Shown: positions 24,132-33,066, counted from the stretch's first letter. The stretch is DNA of 64,000 nucleotides from Oscillibacter ruminantium GH1 (GCF_000307265.1 NZ_DF158899.1:124001-188000), one strand, 5' to 3'. A program made the numbers and translations. The notes: generated by a model not told the origin, from the letters alone.

Positions 24132-24719
24132 TCAGCCGGGAAATAAATCCCCCGCAATCTCCCCAAAGGGTTTCACCGCCGGCTGCTTGGCCCCGTGCTC
24201 TCCGATGTGCTTTTCCATCCACACCATGTTGTACCAGCGGTCAAATTTGTAGCCGCACTGGGAGAATTTTCCCACCATCCGATACCCCATGCGTTGATGG
24301 AACTTCACGCTGTCCTGCGTCAGATACGCGTCCTCCTCGGCCGGATATCCGATGCAGGCGTTGAGATTCAGGATATTCTGCGCCGCCAGCGCTTTTTCCA
24401 GCGCCGCGTAAAGCGATCTGCCCACGCCCAGACGCTTTCCGTTTTCGGCAACATACACCGTGGTCTCCACCGCCCAATCATAGGCCGCCCGCTCCTTAAA
24501 GGGATTCGCATAGGCGTATCCCACGGGAGTGCCGTCAGCCTCCGCAACCAGATAGGGATACCGCTCCAGAGTCCGGCGGATGCGTTCCGTGAATTCCGCC
24601 AAAGTCGGAACCTCGTACTCAAACGTAATGGCTGTTTTCTCCACGTAGGGCGCGTAAATGCGAAGCAGTGCCTCCGCGTCATGGGGAGACGCAACCCTGA
24701 TTCGGCAGTCCTTTTCCAT
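24132..24719 (-). CDS. GNAT N-acetyltransferase (phosphinothricin-acetyltransferase-like)
   Basis: 195 residues. GNAT fold with the acetyl-CoA loop ENGKRLGVGRSLYAALEKAL (Q/RxxGxG/A) and the N-terminal IYAPYVEKTAITFEYE segment shared with Pat-type acetyltransferases; later FHQRMGYRMVGKFSQCGYKF. Such enzymes acetylate small amines or amino-acid analogues, often methionine sulfone or sulfoximine; the natural substrate here is unknown. The last ~20 residues are not conserved in the family. Confidence 0.85.
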   Translation of the reverse strand: MEKDCRIRVASPHDAEALLRIYAPYVEKTAITFEYEVPTLAEFTERIRRTLERYPYLVAEADGTPVGYAYANPFKERAAYDWAVETTVYVAENGKRLGVGRSLYAALEKALAAQNILNLNACIGYPAEEDAYLTQDSVKFHQRMGYRMVGKFSQCGYKFDRWYNMVWMEKHIGEHGAKQPAVKPFGEIAGDLFPG

Positions 24720-24747
24720 TTCAAGCGCCTCCGGTTCGTTCCTTTGC

Positions 24748-24776
24748 TTGCTTTCAGACTTTTGCTATTGTATAAT
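24748..24776 (+). promoter_or_regulatory. Sigma-A promoter for the glycosyltransferase fusion gene
   Basis: TTGCTT (24748-24753), 17 bases, TATAAT (24771-24776), 64 bases before the start. Confidence 0.7.
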
Positions 24777-24839
24777 ACTTTTTAAGTTTGTACAAGAGCA
24801 ATTTCGCGCAAAAGCGCGTTTTTCAAAAGAGGGAACGCT

Positions 24840-27065
24840 ATGAAAGTCATCCATCTTATCAGCGGCGGCGACTCTGGCGGAGCCAAGACCCATGTGCTGA
24901 GTCTGCTCCAGCATTTGAATGAAACCATCACCGCCCAGCTGGTCTGCTTCCGGGACGGCCCCTTTGCCGACGAGGCCCGCCAATTGGGAATTCCCACGGA
25001 GATTATGTCCGGGAATCACATCTTTCGCATCCGCAAACAGCTGACGCAGTATATCCAGGACGGCGGCTATCAGGTCATCCACTGCCACGGAGCCAGAGCC
25101 AATATGATTGGCGCCATGCTCCGCAGAACCACCGGCCTTCCGGTCTGCTCCACGGTCCACAGCGATTATAAATTGGATTACATGGGCCGTCCTCTGAGCC
25201 GCCTGACCTTTGGTAATATCAACGCTCAGGCACTGCGCAAGCTGGACTACCGCATCGGCGTGTCCGACGCCATGGTGGACCTTTTAATCGACCGGGGCTT
25301 TCCGCCCGACCGATTCTTCACGATTTACAACGGCATTGACTTCACGCCCGCTCCCCCGCAAGGCGACCGGCTTCCCTATCTGCGGAACTTGGGTCTTGAC
25401 GCGGACGAAAACAGCGTGGTGGTGGGCATTGCCGCCCGGCTGAACCCGGTGAAGGACATCTCCACGCTGGTTCGGGGCTTTGCAAAGGCACATGCCAGAT
25501 GCGGCCGTCTCCGCCTTTTAATCGCCGGAGACGGCGAAGAGCGTCAAAAACTGGAGGCACTGGCGCAGGAGTTGGGCGTTGAAAAGCAGGTGTGCTTTGC
25601 CGGCTGGATCTCCGGCGGTATGGATCGGTTTTACAGCGCTTTGGATGTAAACGCCCTGACCTCGGTGTCCGAGACGTTTCCCTACGCGCTGACGGAAGGT
25701 GCCCGGTTCCGTCTGGCCACCGTGGCCACCGCCGTGGGCGGTATCCCCGCCCTGATCGACACGGACGTGAACGGTTATCTATTTGCTCCCGGAGACGACA
25801 CTGCGCTGGGGAACGCGCTGGCCGCGCTGGCCCAAAACGACGAGCGCCGCCGCGCCATGGGCCAGCGGCTCTATGAAAAAGCGTCCACCCAGTTTTCCAT
25901 TCAGCACACGGTGGACACCCAGCTTCATATTTACGGGGAGATTATCCGCCGCCACAACCGCCCGCAAGCAGAGCGGGACGGCGTGGTGATCTGCGGGGCC
26001 TACGGTCGGGGCAATGCCGGGGACGACGCGATTCTCGAGGCCATTTTGCAGGAGATGCGCGGCATCGACCCGGATATGCCGGTGCTGGTCTTGAGCAAAA
26101 GCCCGAAGGAGACGCGCCTGACCTATCGGGTCCGGGCGGTACAGCGGTTCAACTATCCCGCATGGCGCAAGGCCATGCGCCACAGCAAGCTCTATATTAA
26201 CGGCGGCGGCAGTCTTATTCAGGATGTGACCTCCCGCCGGTCCCTGTGGTTCTATCTGCACAACATCTCCTCTGCCAAGCGTCTTGGCTGCAAGGTGCAG
26301 ATGTACGGCTGCGGCATCGGCCCGGTGAGCCGCGTCAGCCACCGCCGAATGGCGGCGCAGGTGCTGAACGCCGATGTGGATGTTATTACGCTGCGAGAAC
26401 CGGACTCTTTGGAAGAATTGAAGTCCATGGGCGTGACAAAGCCCGAGATTTTCCTCACTGCCGATCCGGCTCTGACGCTGAACTGCGCCCCGCCGGACAA
26501 GACGGACAGCGTACTTTTGCAGGCGGGCATCCCCACGGGCGGACGGTATCTCTGCTTCGCCCTGCGCAAATGGAAGGGTTTTGAAGAAAAGGCCCCCGTC
26601 TTCGCCGCCGCAGCGGAATACGCCTATCACCGCCACGGTCTGACGCCGGTGTTTCTGGCCGTGGAAAAGCATCAGGACCCACTGGCGGCGGCCATTGCCG
26701 CGCAGGGGGTGTCCGTCCCCCACTATTTCCTCAATGACGCCGGCAAAGCCGGCACCATCATCGGTGCGCTCTCCCGAATGCAGGTGGTCGTCTCCATGCG
26801 GCTCCACGCGCTGATCTTTGCCGCCGGACAGGGGATTCCCTTGGTGGGCGTGGTGTACGATCCCAAAGTCTCTGCCTTTTTGCGCTATATCGGGCAGGAC
26901 CTGTTCGTGGACCTACCCGACGTTACCCCAGAGCAGCTGTGCGCCATGATTGACCGGGCTGTGGAGCGCGCAGAACGGCCTGAGGAGCAGGAAGCCGCCG
27001 TGGCACGGCTTCAGGAGATGGAACACCGAAACGTGGAAGTAGCAAAACGCCTGATGGGACTTTGA
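24840..27065 (+). CDS. Fusion of GT4 glycosyltransferase and CsaB-type polysaccharide pyruvyltransferase
   Basis: 741 residues. Residues 1-375 are a GT-B glycosyltransferase of family 4: HLISGGDSGGAKTHVLSLLQ, the sugar-nucleotide region GIAARLNPVKD and the late SETFPYALTEG. Residues about 380-741 are a polysaccharide pyruvyltransferase: VICGAYGRGNAGDDAILEAI, YINGGGSLIQD, VSMRLHALIFAAG. CsaB adds pyruvate ketals to cell-wall glycans to which SLH domains bind; an SLH protein is encoded at 34972. AGGGAACGCT precedes the ATG. The fusion may make and pyruvylate the same glycan (inference). Confidence 0.9.
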   Translation: MKVIHLISGGDSGGAKTHVLSLLQHLNETITAQLVCFRDGPFADEARQLGIPTEIMSGNHIFRIRKQLTQYIQDGGYQVIHCHGARANMIGAMLRRTTGLPVCSTVHSDYKLDYMGRPLSRLTFGNINAQALRKLDYRIGVSDAMVDLLIDRGFPPDRFFTIYNGIDFTPAPPQGDRLPYLRNLGLDADENSVVVGIAARLNPVKDISTLVRGFAKAHARCGRLRLLIAGDGEERQKLEALAQELGVEKQVCFAGWISGGMDRFYSALDVNALTSVSETFPYALTEGARFRLATVATAVGGIPALIDTDVNGYLFAPGDDTALGNALAALAQNDERRRAMGQRLYEKASTQFSIQHTVDTQLHIYGEIIRRHNRPQAERDGVVICGAYGRGNAGDDAILEAILQEMRGIDPDMPVLVLSKSPKETRLTYRVRAVQRFNYPAWRKAMRHSKLYINGGGSLIQDVTSRRSLWFYLHNISSAKRLGCKVQMYGCGIGPVSRVSHRRMAAQVLNADVDVITLREPDSLEELKSMGVTKPEIFLTADPALTLNCAPPDKTDSVLLQAGIPTGGRYLCFALRKWKGFEEKAPVFAAAAEYAYHRHGLTPVFLAVEKHQDPLAAAIAAQGVSVPHYFLNDAGKAGTIIGALSRMQVVVSMRLHALIFAAGQGIPLVGVVYDPKVSAFLRYIGQDLFVDLPDVTPEQLCAMIDRAVERAERPEEQEAAVARLQEMEHRNVEVAKRLMGL

Positions 27066-27125
27066 TCGCCCGGATTTCAGGTGCTTGAATTCCTGTTTGT
27101 CGCATACCCTGAACAGGGTGATAAC

Positions 27126-27311
27126 ATGAGCAACTCTTGTGATCCGCTGGCCTTGACCACGGCGATTAACACCCTTGCGGTGGCAATCGCCGAAACACTC
27201 AGCGACGACGATCTGAGTCTGACCGCCGCGATGCTGACCCAGCTGGGCGACACCCTCGCCACCATCGCGGTGCAGCGGGATGTGTGCAAAGATCCCAGCG
27301 AACGGGTCTGA
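27126..27311 (+). CDS. DUF6774-like small protein
   Basis: 61 residues beginning MSNSCDPLALTTAINTLAVA, followed by ETLSDDDLSLTAAMLTQLGD and TLATIAVQRDVC. It is a short all-helical protein with two Cys, resembling the DUF6774 family common in Firmicutes; the assignment is from memory of the pattern. The ATG at 27126 follows a GGGTGA site. It lies 60 bases after the glycosyltransferase fusion and may be read from the same transcript. Function unknown. Confidence 0.7.
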   Translation: MSNSCDPLALTTAINTLAVAIAETLSDDDLSLTAAMLTQLGDTLATIAVQRDVCKDPSERV

Positions 27312-27320
27312 CGCGGCGCA

Positions 27321-28025
27321 TCAGGAGGACAGCGCTGTTCTGTCCATGGGAAATGCGGTCAGCTTCGAGTCCCCGTCCCACAGAGCCAGAAAGACCGCTC
27401 TCTCATCCCGATAGCCCTGCTTAAGCAGCATCCGGCGGACCCAAGCTTCCTCTTTGCCTGCCTGCGCGATGTTTTTCGGCAGCAGCTTTCCATCCATGAC
27501 GAACGGCATCTGCACATGGCTCTGCTTGGGCTTCAGGTCCATGTCCGAGGGCGTGGCGGGGCGGTAAGGCTCCTTGGGCAAAAAGCTGACCACGCCGTTA
27601 TGCTCCAGCACCGCCGTCTGCACCTGACTCAAATCAAAATAGCCGCTCATCCGGGTATAGGTCAAAAATTCGTTCAAGTCCAGTCGCGCCTTTTTCAGAT
27701 TTTCCCGAAAAATCACGCCATCCTCCAGCAGGATCAGCGGTTTGCCGGTGACCGCGCCCCGTGCGCGGATAGACTTGCTGGTGAGTACAGAGATACCAAA
27801 AGCAGCGAACCCGTAAATAATCAGCGCGGTTAACGGCTGCGTCGGCTCTTCCAGATCTGTGGCCAGCTCCGCCGCCACGGAGCCGATGGTAATGCCGACA
27901 ATATAGTCAAAGGCGGTCATCTGGGACACCTGCTTGCTCCCCATCAGCTTGGTCAGCAGGAACAGCACCACAATGGATACCACCGAGGTAATAGCGGTTA
28001 TCCCGATATTCTTAAAAATTTCCAT
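27321..28025 (-). CDS. DUF421 (YetF/YrbG-type) membrane protein
   Basis: 234 residues. Three N-terminal membrane helices (IGITAITSVVSIVVLFLLTK, then FDYIVGITIGSVAAEL and PLTALIIYGFAAFGISVL), followed by the cytoplasmic DUF421 domain with GKPLILLEDGVIFRENLKKA, LNEFLTYTRMSGYFDLSQV and VSFLPKEPYRPATPSD. Members occur in endospore formers, sometimes in spores; biochemical role unclear. Its ribosome site GGGAGGAG lies inside the right arm of the upstream gene's terminator, seven bases before the ATG. Confidence 0.9.
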   Translation of the reverse strand: MEIFKNIGITAITSVVSIVVLFLLTKLMGSKQVSQMTAFDYIVGITIGSVAAELATDLEEPTQPLTALIIYGFAAFGISVLTSKSIRARGAVTGKPLILLEDGVIFRENLKKARLDLNEFLTYTRMSGYFDLSQVQTAVLEHNGVVSFLPKEPYRPATPSDMDLKPKQSHVQMPFVMDGKLLPKNIAQAGKEEAWVRRMLLKQGYRDERAVFLALWDGDSKLTAFPMDRTALSS

Positions 28026-28027
28026 AT

Positions 28028-28065
28028 AAAAACTCCTCCCGAATCGTCATTCGGGAGGAGTTTTT
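28028..28065 (-). terminator. Terminator of the CLC gene that also carries the DUF421 ribosome site
   Basis: 17-bp perfect stem (28028-28044 with 28049-28065), T run on the minus strand at 28032-28028. The SD of the next gene (complement of 28033-28040) is part of the stem. Confidence 0.85.
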
Positions 28066-28090
28066 GCAATTTCTGGCGATTTATTCCGGT

Positions 28091-29398
28091 TTACTTTTTT
28101 ACACGCAGGTCACTGTGGTCATCGGGTAAGTCACCGGCGTGATAGGAGTTGGTGCGGACATTGATGTACTGAGCCTTGAGCTTGGAGTAAAGGATCGTCT
28201 GGCTGGAATACAAGCCGTTATATCCCGACAGCATATAGCTGATGCCGCAGGCCAGCGCGAAATACAGCATTCCGTCCGATCCGAACAACTCCGCCGACAG
28301 AAAGACGGACGCCAGCGGACAGTTGACGCAGGCGCAGAACACCGCCACCAGCCCAACCGCCGCGGCAAACTCGGCGGGCAGACCCAGCAGCGGGCCTACC
28401 ACGCAGCCAAACGTGGCCCCCACGAAGAAAGAGGGCACCACCTCGCCGCCCTTGTATCCTGCGCTCAACGTCACGGCGGTGAAAAGAATTTTCAGCAAAA
28501 ACGCGGATGGGGCCACCGTCCCCTCCTCAACAGCCCGCCGGATCACATCCATGCCAACGCCGTTATAATCGGAGGTGCGCACCAGATAACTCAGTCCTAT
28601 GATCAGAAAACCGCCGCAAGCTACCCGCAGCCACGGGTTTTGGATGCGGGTGCGAAAAAACTTCCCCATTCCCCGAATTGTGTTGCAAAACAGCACTGCC
28701 ACAAGGGCGCACAGCGCCCCCAAGGCCGCCACCCGCAGCAGCGTTGTGGGGTCCAGCGCCGGGGCCGTCACTGTATAATGCGTGGGGCTGACTCCGATCC
28801 AGACAGAGATTCCATAAGCCACCAGCGAAGCGGTAAAGCAGGGAATAAACGTCGCATGGTACATCACCCCCACGGAGATAACCACCATGGCGAACACCGT
28901 GGCGGTGAGGGGTGTTCCGAACAGAGCGGAGAAAAACGCCGCCATGCCGCACAGCGTTGCCGAGCGCATATCCCGGTCGTCCAGACGGAACAGCAGCCCC
29001 GCGTGATAACCGATGTCGCCGCCCATTTGCAGCGCCGCGCCCTCTCGCCCGGCGGAGCCGCCGCACAGGTGGGTCAAAATCGTGCCCACGAAGATGGCGG
29101 GCAGCAACAGAATCGAAAGACTCTTGCCCATGTGAACCGCGTCGATGATATCGTCGGTTCCCTGTCCCTCAGTCTTTGTCAGCTTGTAAAAGCCAACAAT
29201 GAAAAGCCCCGCCAACGGCAGACACCATAACAGAAAAATGTGGGACTCCCGATATGCCGTGGCCCACTCCACACCCAAGTGGAACAGTACGCCCACCACG
29301 CCGCAGCTAACGCCGATTAAAACCGCCAGCGCCACCCATTTCGCCAGCGCGGAGAGATAATACCGCGTGTGCAATAGAATTTCCAGCAGCCTTGTCAC
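28091..29398 (-). CDS. CLC-type anion channel/transporter, closest to the fluoride (CLC-F) branch
   Basis: 435 residues, more than ten membrane helices. The first anion-site motif of chloride CLCs (GSGIP) is replaced by EGQGTDDIIDAV, and the second reads GGSAGREGAALQMGG, which retains the gating Glu (GREG). These two features are those of the bacterial fluoride/proton antiporters as I recall them; chloride transport cannot be excluded. Start: GTG at 29398, six bases after GGGGAGGC, overlapping the upstream stop by four bases (GTGA). No fluoride riboswitch seen. Confidence 0.8.
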   Translation of the reverse strand: MTRLLEILLHTRYYLSALAKWVALAVLIGVSCGVVGVLFHLGVEWATAYRESHIFLLWCLPLAGLFIVGFYKLTKTEGQGTDDIIDAVHMGKSLSILLLPAIFVGTILTHLCGGSAGREGAALQMGGDIGYHAGLLFRLDDRDMRSATLCGMAAFFSALFGTPLTATVFAMVVISVGVMYHATFIPCFTASLVAYGISVWIGVSPTHYTVTAPALDPTTLLRVAALGALCALVAVLFCNTIRGMGKFFRTRIQNPWLRVACGGFLIIGLSYLVRTSDYNGVGMDVIRRAVEEGTVAPSAFLLKILFTAVTLSAGYKGGEVVPSFFVGATFGCVVGPLLGLPAEFAAAVGLVAVFCACVNCPLASVFLSAELFGSDGMLYFALACGISYMLSGYNGLYSSQTILYSKLKAQYINVRTNSYHAGDLPDDHSDLRVKK

Positions 29399-30279
29399 TT
29401 CACTGCCTCCCCTGCTGCGGCGGCCCATGCGGGAATCGCATTCTCCGTCGGTTCTTCCTCCCCGTCCAAACGAGTCTCCAGTGTCTCCGGTTTTTTCAAG
29501 TTTCGAGTGAATGCCGCGAAAAAGCGGGCATATTCAACGCCGGTGGCAATCCGTTCATCCATCACCACGCCCAAGGGCATCACTTTGCCCTTCTCTCCCG
29601 GCTGCGCGTCCGGCTTTCGCACAGGTTTACCCATGCAGATGAACACACCGGTGGTACCAAACTCATAGCAGTGGTGATAAATACAGCTGGTGTTGATCGA
29701 CGCCAGATTTGTCACAAACAAACTGGTGTGAAAAGGACTGAGGTCGATGATTCTCCGGGGCAGCAGCCCATGAAGGTCCAACTGATAGACCATCCAGAAC
29801 GCGAACCGGGACAGACCGGGAACAGCAAAGGCCAAATTGGCGAATTTGTCCGTGGCGTTGTTGTGGAGTGCCTCGCTGTTCCGGTCAATGAGTTCCTGAA
29901 CGCGGGCGCTGATGGTAAACACCGTGTCCTCCGGCTTCAAAAAAACCTTCAGCGTGGTTTCATCCGGCGTGCCGTCCGCCCGCTTTTTCAGCAGTACAAA
30001 CGAGAAACAAAAGTGGTTTCGGCGGTAAATTTTCCGATTCATAATAAAATAGTTCACCTTTGGGTTTTCCAGCGCGGCCTTATAATACGCCGCAGCCAGC
30101 ACGCTCATATGGGTCACGCGGCGGCCCTCCCGCCGCTTTTGTCGAATATATGCCTTCACAATATCTTCGTCGATCATATCGCTGGCCCAGTTCTGGGCGT
30201 CATACCGGCAGGGCATGATGTATGGCAACGCCTGCACAATGGGCGATAGATCTTTTACGCGGGTCCCGTCAGATCTCAT
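29395..30279 (-). CDS. Stand-alone E2-like acyltransferase fold protein, catalytic motif altered
   Basis: 294 residues resembling only the catalytic domain of 2-oxoacid dehydrogenase E2 (chloramphenicol-acetyltransferase fold), with no lipoyl or E1/E3-binding domain. The region matching the E2 motif DHRxxDG reads MDERIATG (240-247): the catalytic His is Glu and the Asp is Thr. It may be an inactive relative or use other chemistry. Its stop overlaps the GTG start of the CLC gene, so the two are translationally coupled. AGGAACG precedes the ATG. Confidence 0.75.
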   Translation of the reverse strand: MRSDGTRVKDLSPIVQALPYIMPCRYDAQNWASDMIDEDIVKAYIRQKRREGRRVTHMSVLAAAYYKAALENPKVNYFIMNRKIYRRNHFCFSFVLLKKRADGTPDETTLKVFLKPEDTVFTISARVQELIDRNSEALHNNATDKFANLAFAVPGLSRFAFWMVYQLDLHGLLPRRIIDLSPFHTSLFVTNLASINTSCIYHHCYEFGTTGVFICMGKPVRKPDAQPGEKGKVMPLGVVMDERIATGVEYARFFAAFTRNLKKPETLETRLDGEEEPTENAIPAWAAAAGEAVK

Positions 30280-30336
30280 AGCGCGCTCACGTTCCTTTCC
30301 CGCGGCCGGGCCGCGACGAGTATCATACAGTCTTTG

Positions 30337-30365
30337 AGTATACAGGAAAACCCGAAAAAATTCAA
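30337..30365 (-). promoter_or_regulatory. Sigma-A promoter for the acyltransferase-CLC pair
   Basis: Minus strand TTGAAT (30365-30360), 17 bases, TATACT (30342-30337). The spacer 30366-30542 to the serC promoter shows nothing further that I recognise. Confidence 0.7.
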
Positions 30366-30542
30366 GTTTACAGCAAAAAGCATTCCAGCATTATGCGTCA
30401 TTCTGGGTGATATCCGCATTTGCCGCAGCGCCCCCCGGCTTTTCGGGGCACTGTCTTTACGTATACGAATACGCAAACGATTTTGGTTTTTTTCCATAAA
30501 AACGTCGTTAATATTTAGCTTGCTTCTGCCCCCCCTTACTGG

Positions 30543-30571
30543 TTGAATATCCCTCGGAGAAGTCGTATACT
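30543..30571 (+). promoter_or_regulatory. Sigma-A promoter for serC
   Basis: TTGAAT (30543-30548), 17 bases, TATACT (30566-30571). Confidence 0.75.
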
Positions 30572-30638
30572 AAATCTCAGGAAAGCAAACAAAATATTTG
30601 GGAACCTGACAATTTATTGAACAATGGAGGATATGAAG

Positions 30639-31727
30639 ATGAAGTACGGACGTACCTATAACTTCTCCGCCGGCCCCGCTATGATGCCGGAAGAGGTTCT
30701 GGAGGAAATCGCGGCGGAAATGATGAACTACCGCGGAAGCGGCATGTGCGTCATGGAGATGAGCCACCGGTCCAAGGCGTTTCAGACGATTTTCGACGAA
30801 GCGAAAGCCGACCTGAAGCAGTTGATGGGCATTCCCGACAACTATAAGATCCTGTTCGTGCAGGGCGGCGGCACGGTGCAGTTCTCCATGGTGCCCATGA
30901 ACCTGCTCAAGGGCGGCGTGGCCTGCTATGTGGAGACTGGCGCGTGGTCCAAGAAGGCCATCAAGGAAGCTAAGAAGTTTGGCGAAGTGAAGGTCGTGGC
31001 CTCCTCCGCCGATAAGAACTACTCTTATGTCCCCGATTGCTCCAATCTGGATATTCCCGATAATGCGGACTATGTGTACATCTGCGAGAACGAGACGATC
31101 CATGGCCTGACCTATCGCAAGTTGCCCAACACCAAGGGGCATGTCTTGGTGTCTGACCAGTCCTCCATGTTCCTGTCCCGTCCCTGCAACGTGGCGGATT
31201 ACGGCCTGATCTGGGGCGGCGTGCAGAAAAACGTCGGCCCTGCGGGCATGTCCATCGTCATCATCCGCGAGGATCTGATCCGGGACGATCTGGACGACAC
31301 GCTGCCGGTCTATCTCAACTACAAGACCCATGCCGACGCCGACTCCCTGTACAACACGCCCAACTGCTGGGCGATCTACTGCTGCGGCAAGGTCTTCAAG
31401 TATCTGCTGAAAAACGGCGGTCTGGAAGCCATGAATGCCCGCAACGAGGAAAAGGCCAAGGTTCTGTACGATTTCCTCGATCAGAGCAAGTTCTTCACCG
31501 GCGCCGTGGTGAAGGAAGACCGTTCTTTGATGAACGTGCCCTTCGTCACCCCCAGCAAGGAGCAGGACGCCGAAGTGGTCGCCGCCAGCAAGGCCGCAGG
31601 CTTCGACAACCTGAAGGGCCACAAATCCGTGGGCGGTCTGCGGGCTTCCATTTACAACGCCATGCCCAAGGAAGGCGTTGAAGCATTGGTGGACTTCCTG
31701 TCGAAGTACGAGAAGGAACACGCCTAA
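30639..31727 (+). CDS. serC: Phosphoserine aminotransferase
   Basis: 362 residues, PLP enzyme of class V converting 3-phosphohydroxypyruvate and glutamate to phosphoserine. It begins MKYGRTYNFSAGPAMMPEEV, and has VQGGGTVQFSMVPMNL and the PLP-lysine region IWGGVQKNVGPAGMSIVIIR. Of three nearby in-frame ATGs I chose 30639, eight bases after GGAGG (30626-30630); this also matches the family N-terminus. serA follows after a long spacer; no serB in the window. Confidence 0.95.
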   Translation: MKYGRTYNFSAGPAMMPEEVLEEIAAEMMNYRGSGMCVMEMSHRSKAFQTIFDEAKADLKQLMGIPDNYKILFVQGGGTVQFSMVPMNLLKGGVACYVETGAWSKKAIKEAKKFGEVKVVASSADKNYSYVPDCSNLDIPDNADYVYICENETIHGLTYRKLPNTKGHVLVSDQSSMFLSRPCNVADYGLIWGGVQKNVGPAGMSIVIIREDLIRDDLDDTLPVYLNYKTHADADSLYNTPNCWAIYCCGKVFKYLLKNGGLEAMNARNEEKAKVLYDFLDQSKFFTGAVVKEDRSLMNVPFVTPSKEQDAEVVAASKAAGFDNLKGHKSVGGLRASIYNAMPKEGVEALVDFLSKYEKEHA

Positions 31728-32118
31728 GGATTTGAACGGACGGGCAGTTATCCCCCCTTGGGGTCTTGTCCGCCAATGAAGCGCATGGATCGTACCGCCT
31801 TTGGCGGCTGCGGGTCAATGCATAAAGCGTCTGCCCGCAAAGCGGGCAGCTTTCGGGGGCCTCCCCCATGGTCCCTTGAATTTCCAACGGCCATCGGAGT
31901 TTTTCCGCGTCTCCCGCTTTGAAACCGTGCGGCGGACTTTGTCCCGTCTCCCCGTCCTTGACCCGGCTTGAAACCGCTCCGCGGTTCCAAACCGGAGAGG
32001 AGGAGCAAGGGAGCGGAATGGAGTTTTCGCCATAGGCGGAAACGCAACGGCGCGGACTTTGCTCCGACGACGCCCCTGGGGTGCGTCTATTAAATGATGT
32101 AAAGGGGTTTAATTTCAT
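31728..32118. other. 391-base GC-rich spacer between serC and serA
   Basis: No supported gene. It is rich in short inverted repeats such as CTGCCCGC-4-GCGGGCAG near 31832-31852 and GGGGGCCTCCCCC near 31855, and in runs of Gly/Arg-type codons in every frame. A weak 99-codon frame on the minus strand (31748-32047) has no ribosome site. It may be a decayed gene, a repeat element or a structured leader of serA. Confidence 0.45.
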
Positions 32119-33030
32119 ATGTCTATTCGAGTTTTGGTTACCGACGGCATGGATGCCGGTGCAATGGAGAAGCTGCGGCTGGACGGCTTCGACGTCGTCG
32201 AGCAGTTTTATGAGCCCGATCTGCTGGGAACCGCTCTGCGGGATTTTGATATCGTTGTGATCCGCAGCGCCACTAAGATCAAGGAGCCGCAGATCGACGC
32301 TGCCAAGGGCAGCCAGCTGAAACTCATCATCCGCGCCGGCGTGGGCGTGGACAATATCGCCGTAAAATACGCTGAGGCGGCGGGCATTCAGGTGAAGAAT
32401 ACACCCCGCGCCTCCTCCAACGCCGTGGCGGAGCTAGCCATCGCGCTGCTGTTCGCCTGCGCCCGGAACCTGTCCATCGCAGGCCACACCATGCGGGAAG
32501 AAAAGTGGGAGAAGAAGGCCTATTCCAAGGGCTTTGAGCTTCAGGGCAAGACCATCGGCGTGGTGGGCTACGGCCGCATCGGCCGCTTGATCGGCGACAA
32601 GGCACAGGCGCTGGGTATGAACGTGCTGTCCACGGTCCACCGCAACAAGCCCGAGGGCTGCGAGTGCGACACCATGCACTTTGTCTCTATGGACGAGCTG
32701 ATGGCCCAGTCCGACATCATCGCCCTCAGCGCTCCCGCCGGCGACAAGCCGCTGGTGGATGCGGAGTCTCTGGCAAAGATGAAGGATGGCGTGGTCATCA
32801 TCAACACCTCTCGCGGCAGCAACATCGACGAGGCCGCTCTGCTGGACGCACTGAATTCCGGCAAGGTGAAGGCCGCCGGTCTTGACGTGTGGCTCAGTGA
32901 AAAGGAACCCAACTGGGCGCTGGCCTCTCATCCCGCCGTTGCCTGCGCGCCTCACATCGGCGCGGGCACCAAGGAAGCGCAGAAGCGCATCGGCGCGGAG
33001 TTGGTGGACATCATCGAGCACTTCGCATAA
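32119..33030 (+). CDS. serA: D-3-phosphoglycerate dehydrogenase, short form without ACT domain
   Basis: 303 residues. NAD-dependent first step of serine synthesis. Substrate-site segment IRAGVGVDNIAVKYAEAAGI, NAD site GVVGYGRIGRLIG, catalytic Arg/Glu/His region with NTSRGSNIDEAAL and the late APHIGAGTKEAQ (His). It lacks the C-terminal ACT regulatory domain, so serine feedback through ACT is not expected. Preceded by AAAGGGG and 391 bases after serC. Confidence 0.92.
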   Translation: MSIRVLVTDGMDAGAMEKLRLDGFDVVEQFYEPDLLGTALRDFDIVVIRSATKIKEPQIDAAKGSQLKLIIRAGVGVDNIAVKYAEAAGIQVKNTPRASSNAVAELAIALLFACARNLSIAGHTMREEKWEKKAYSKGFELQGKTIGVVGYGRIGRLIGDKAQALGMNVLSTVHRNKPEGCECDTMHFVSMDELMAQSDIIALSAPAGDKPLVDAESLAKMKDGVVIINTSRGSNIDEAALLDALNSGKVKAAGLDVWLSEKEPNWALASHPAVACAPHIGAGTKEAQKRIGAELVDIIEHFA

Positions 33031-33066
33031 TCGACTCATTTCCACTGAGCGCATAAAAATGCTTTT

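Noticed and set aside
31748-32047. 99-codon minus-strand frame in the serC-serA spacer
   Set aside because: No ribosome site, low-complexity Arg/Gly/Pro composition, and it lies in a repeat-rich spacer opposite to the operon direction.
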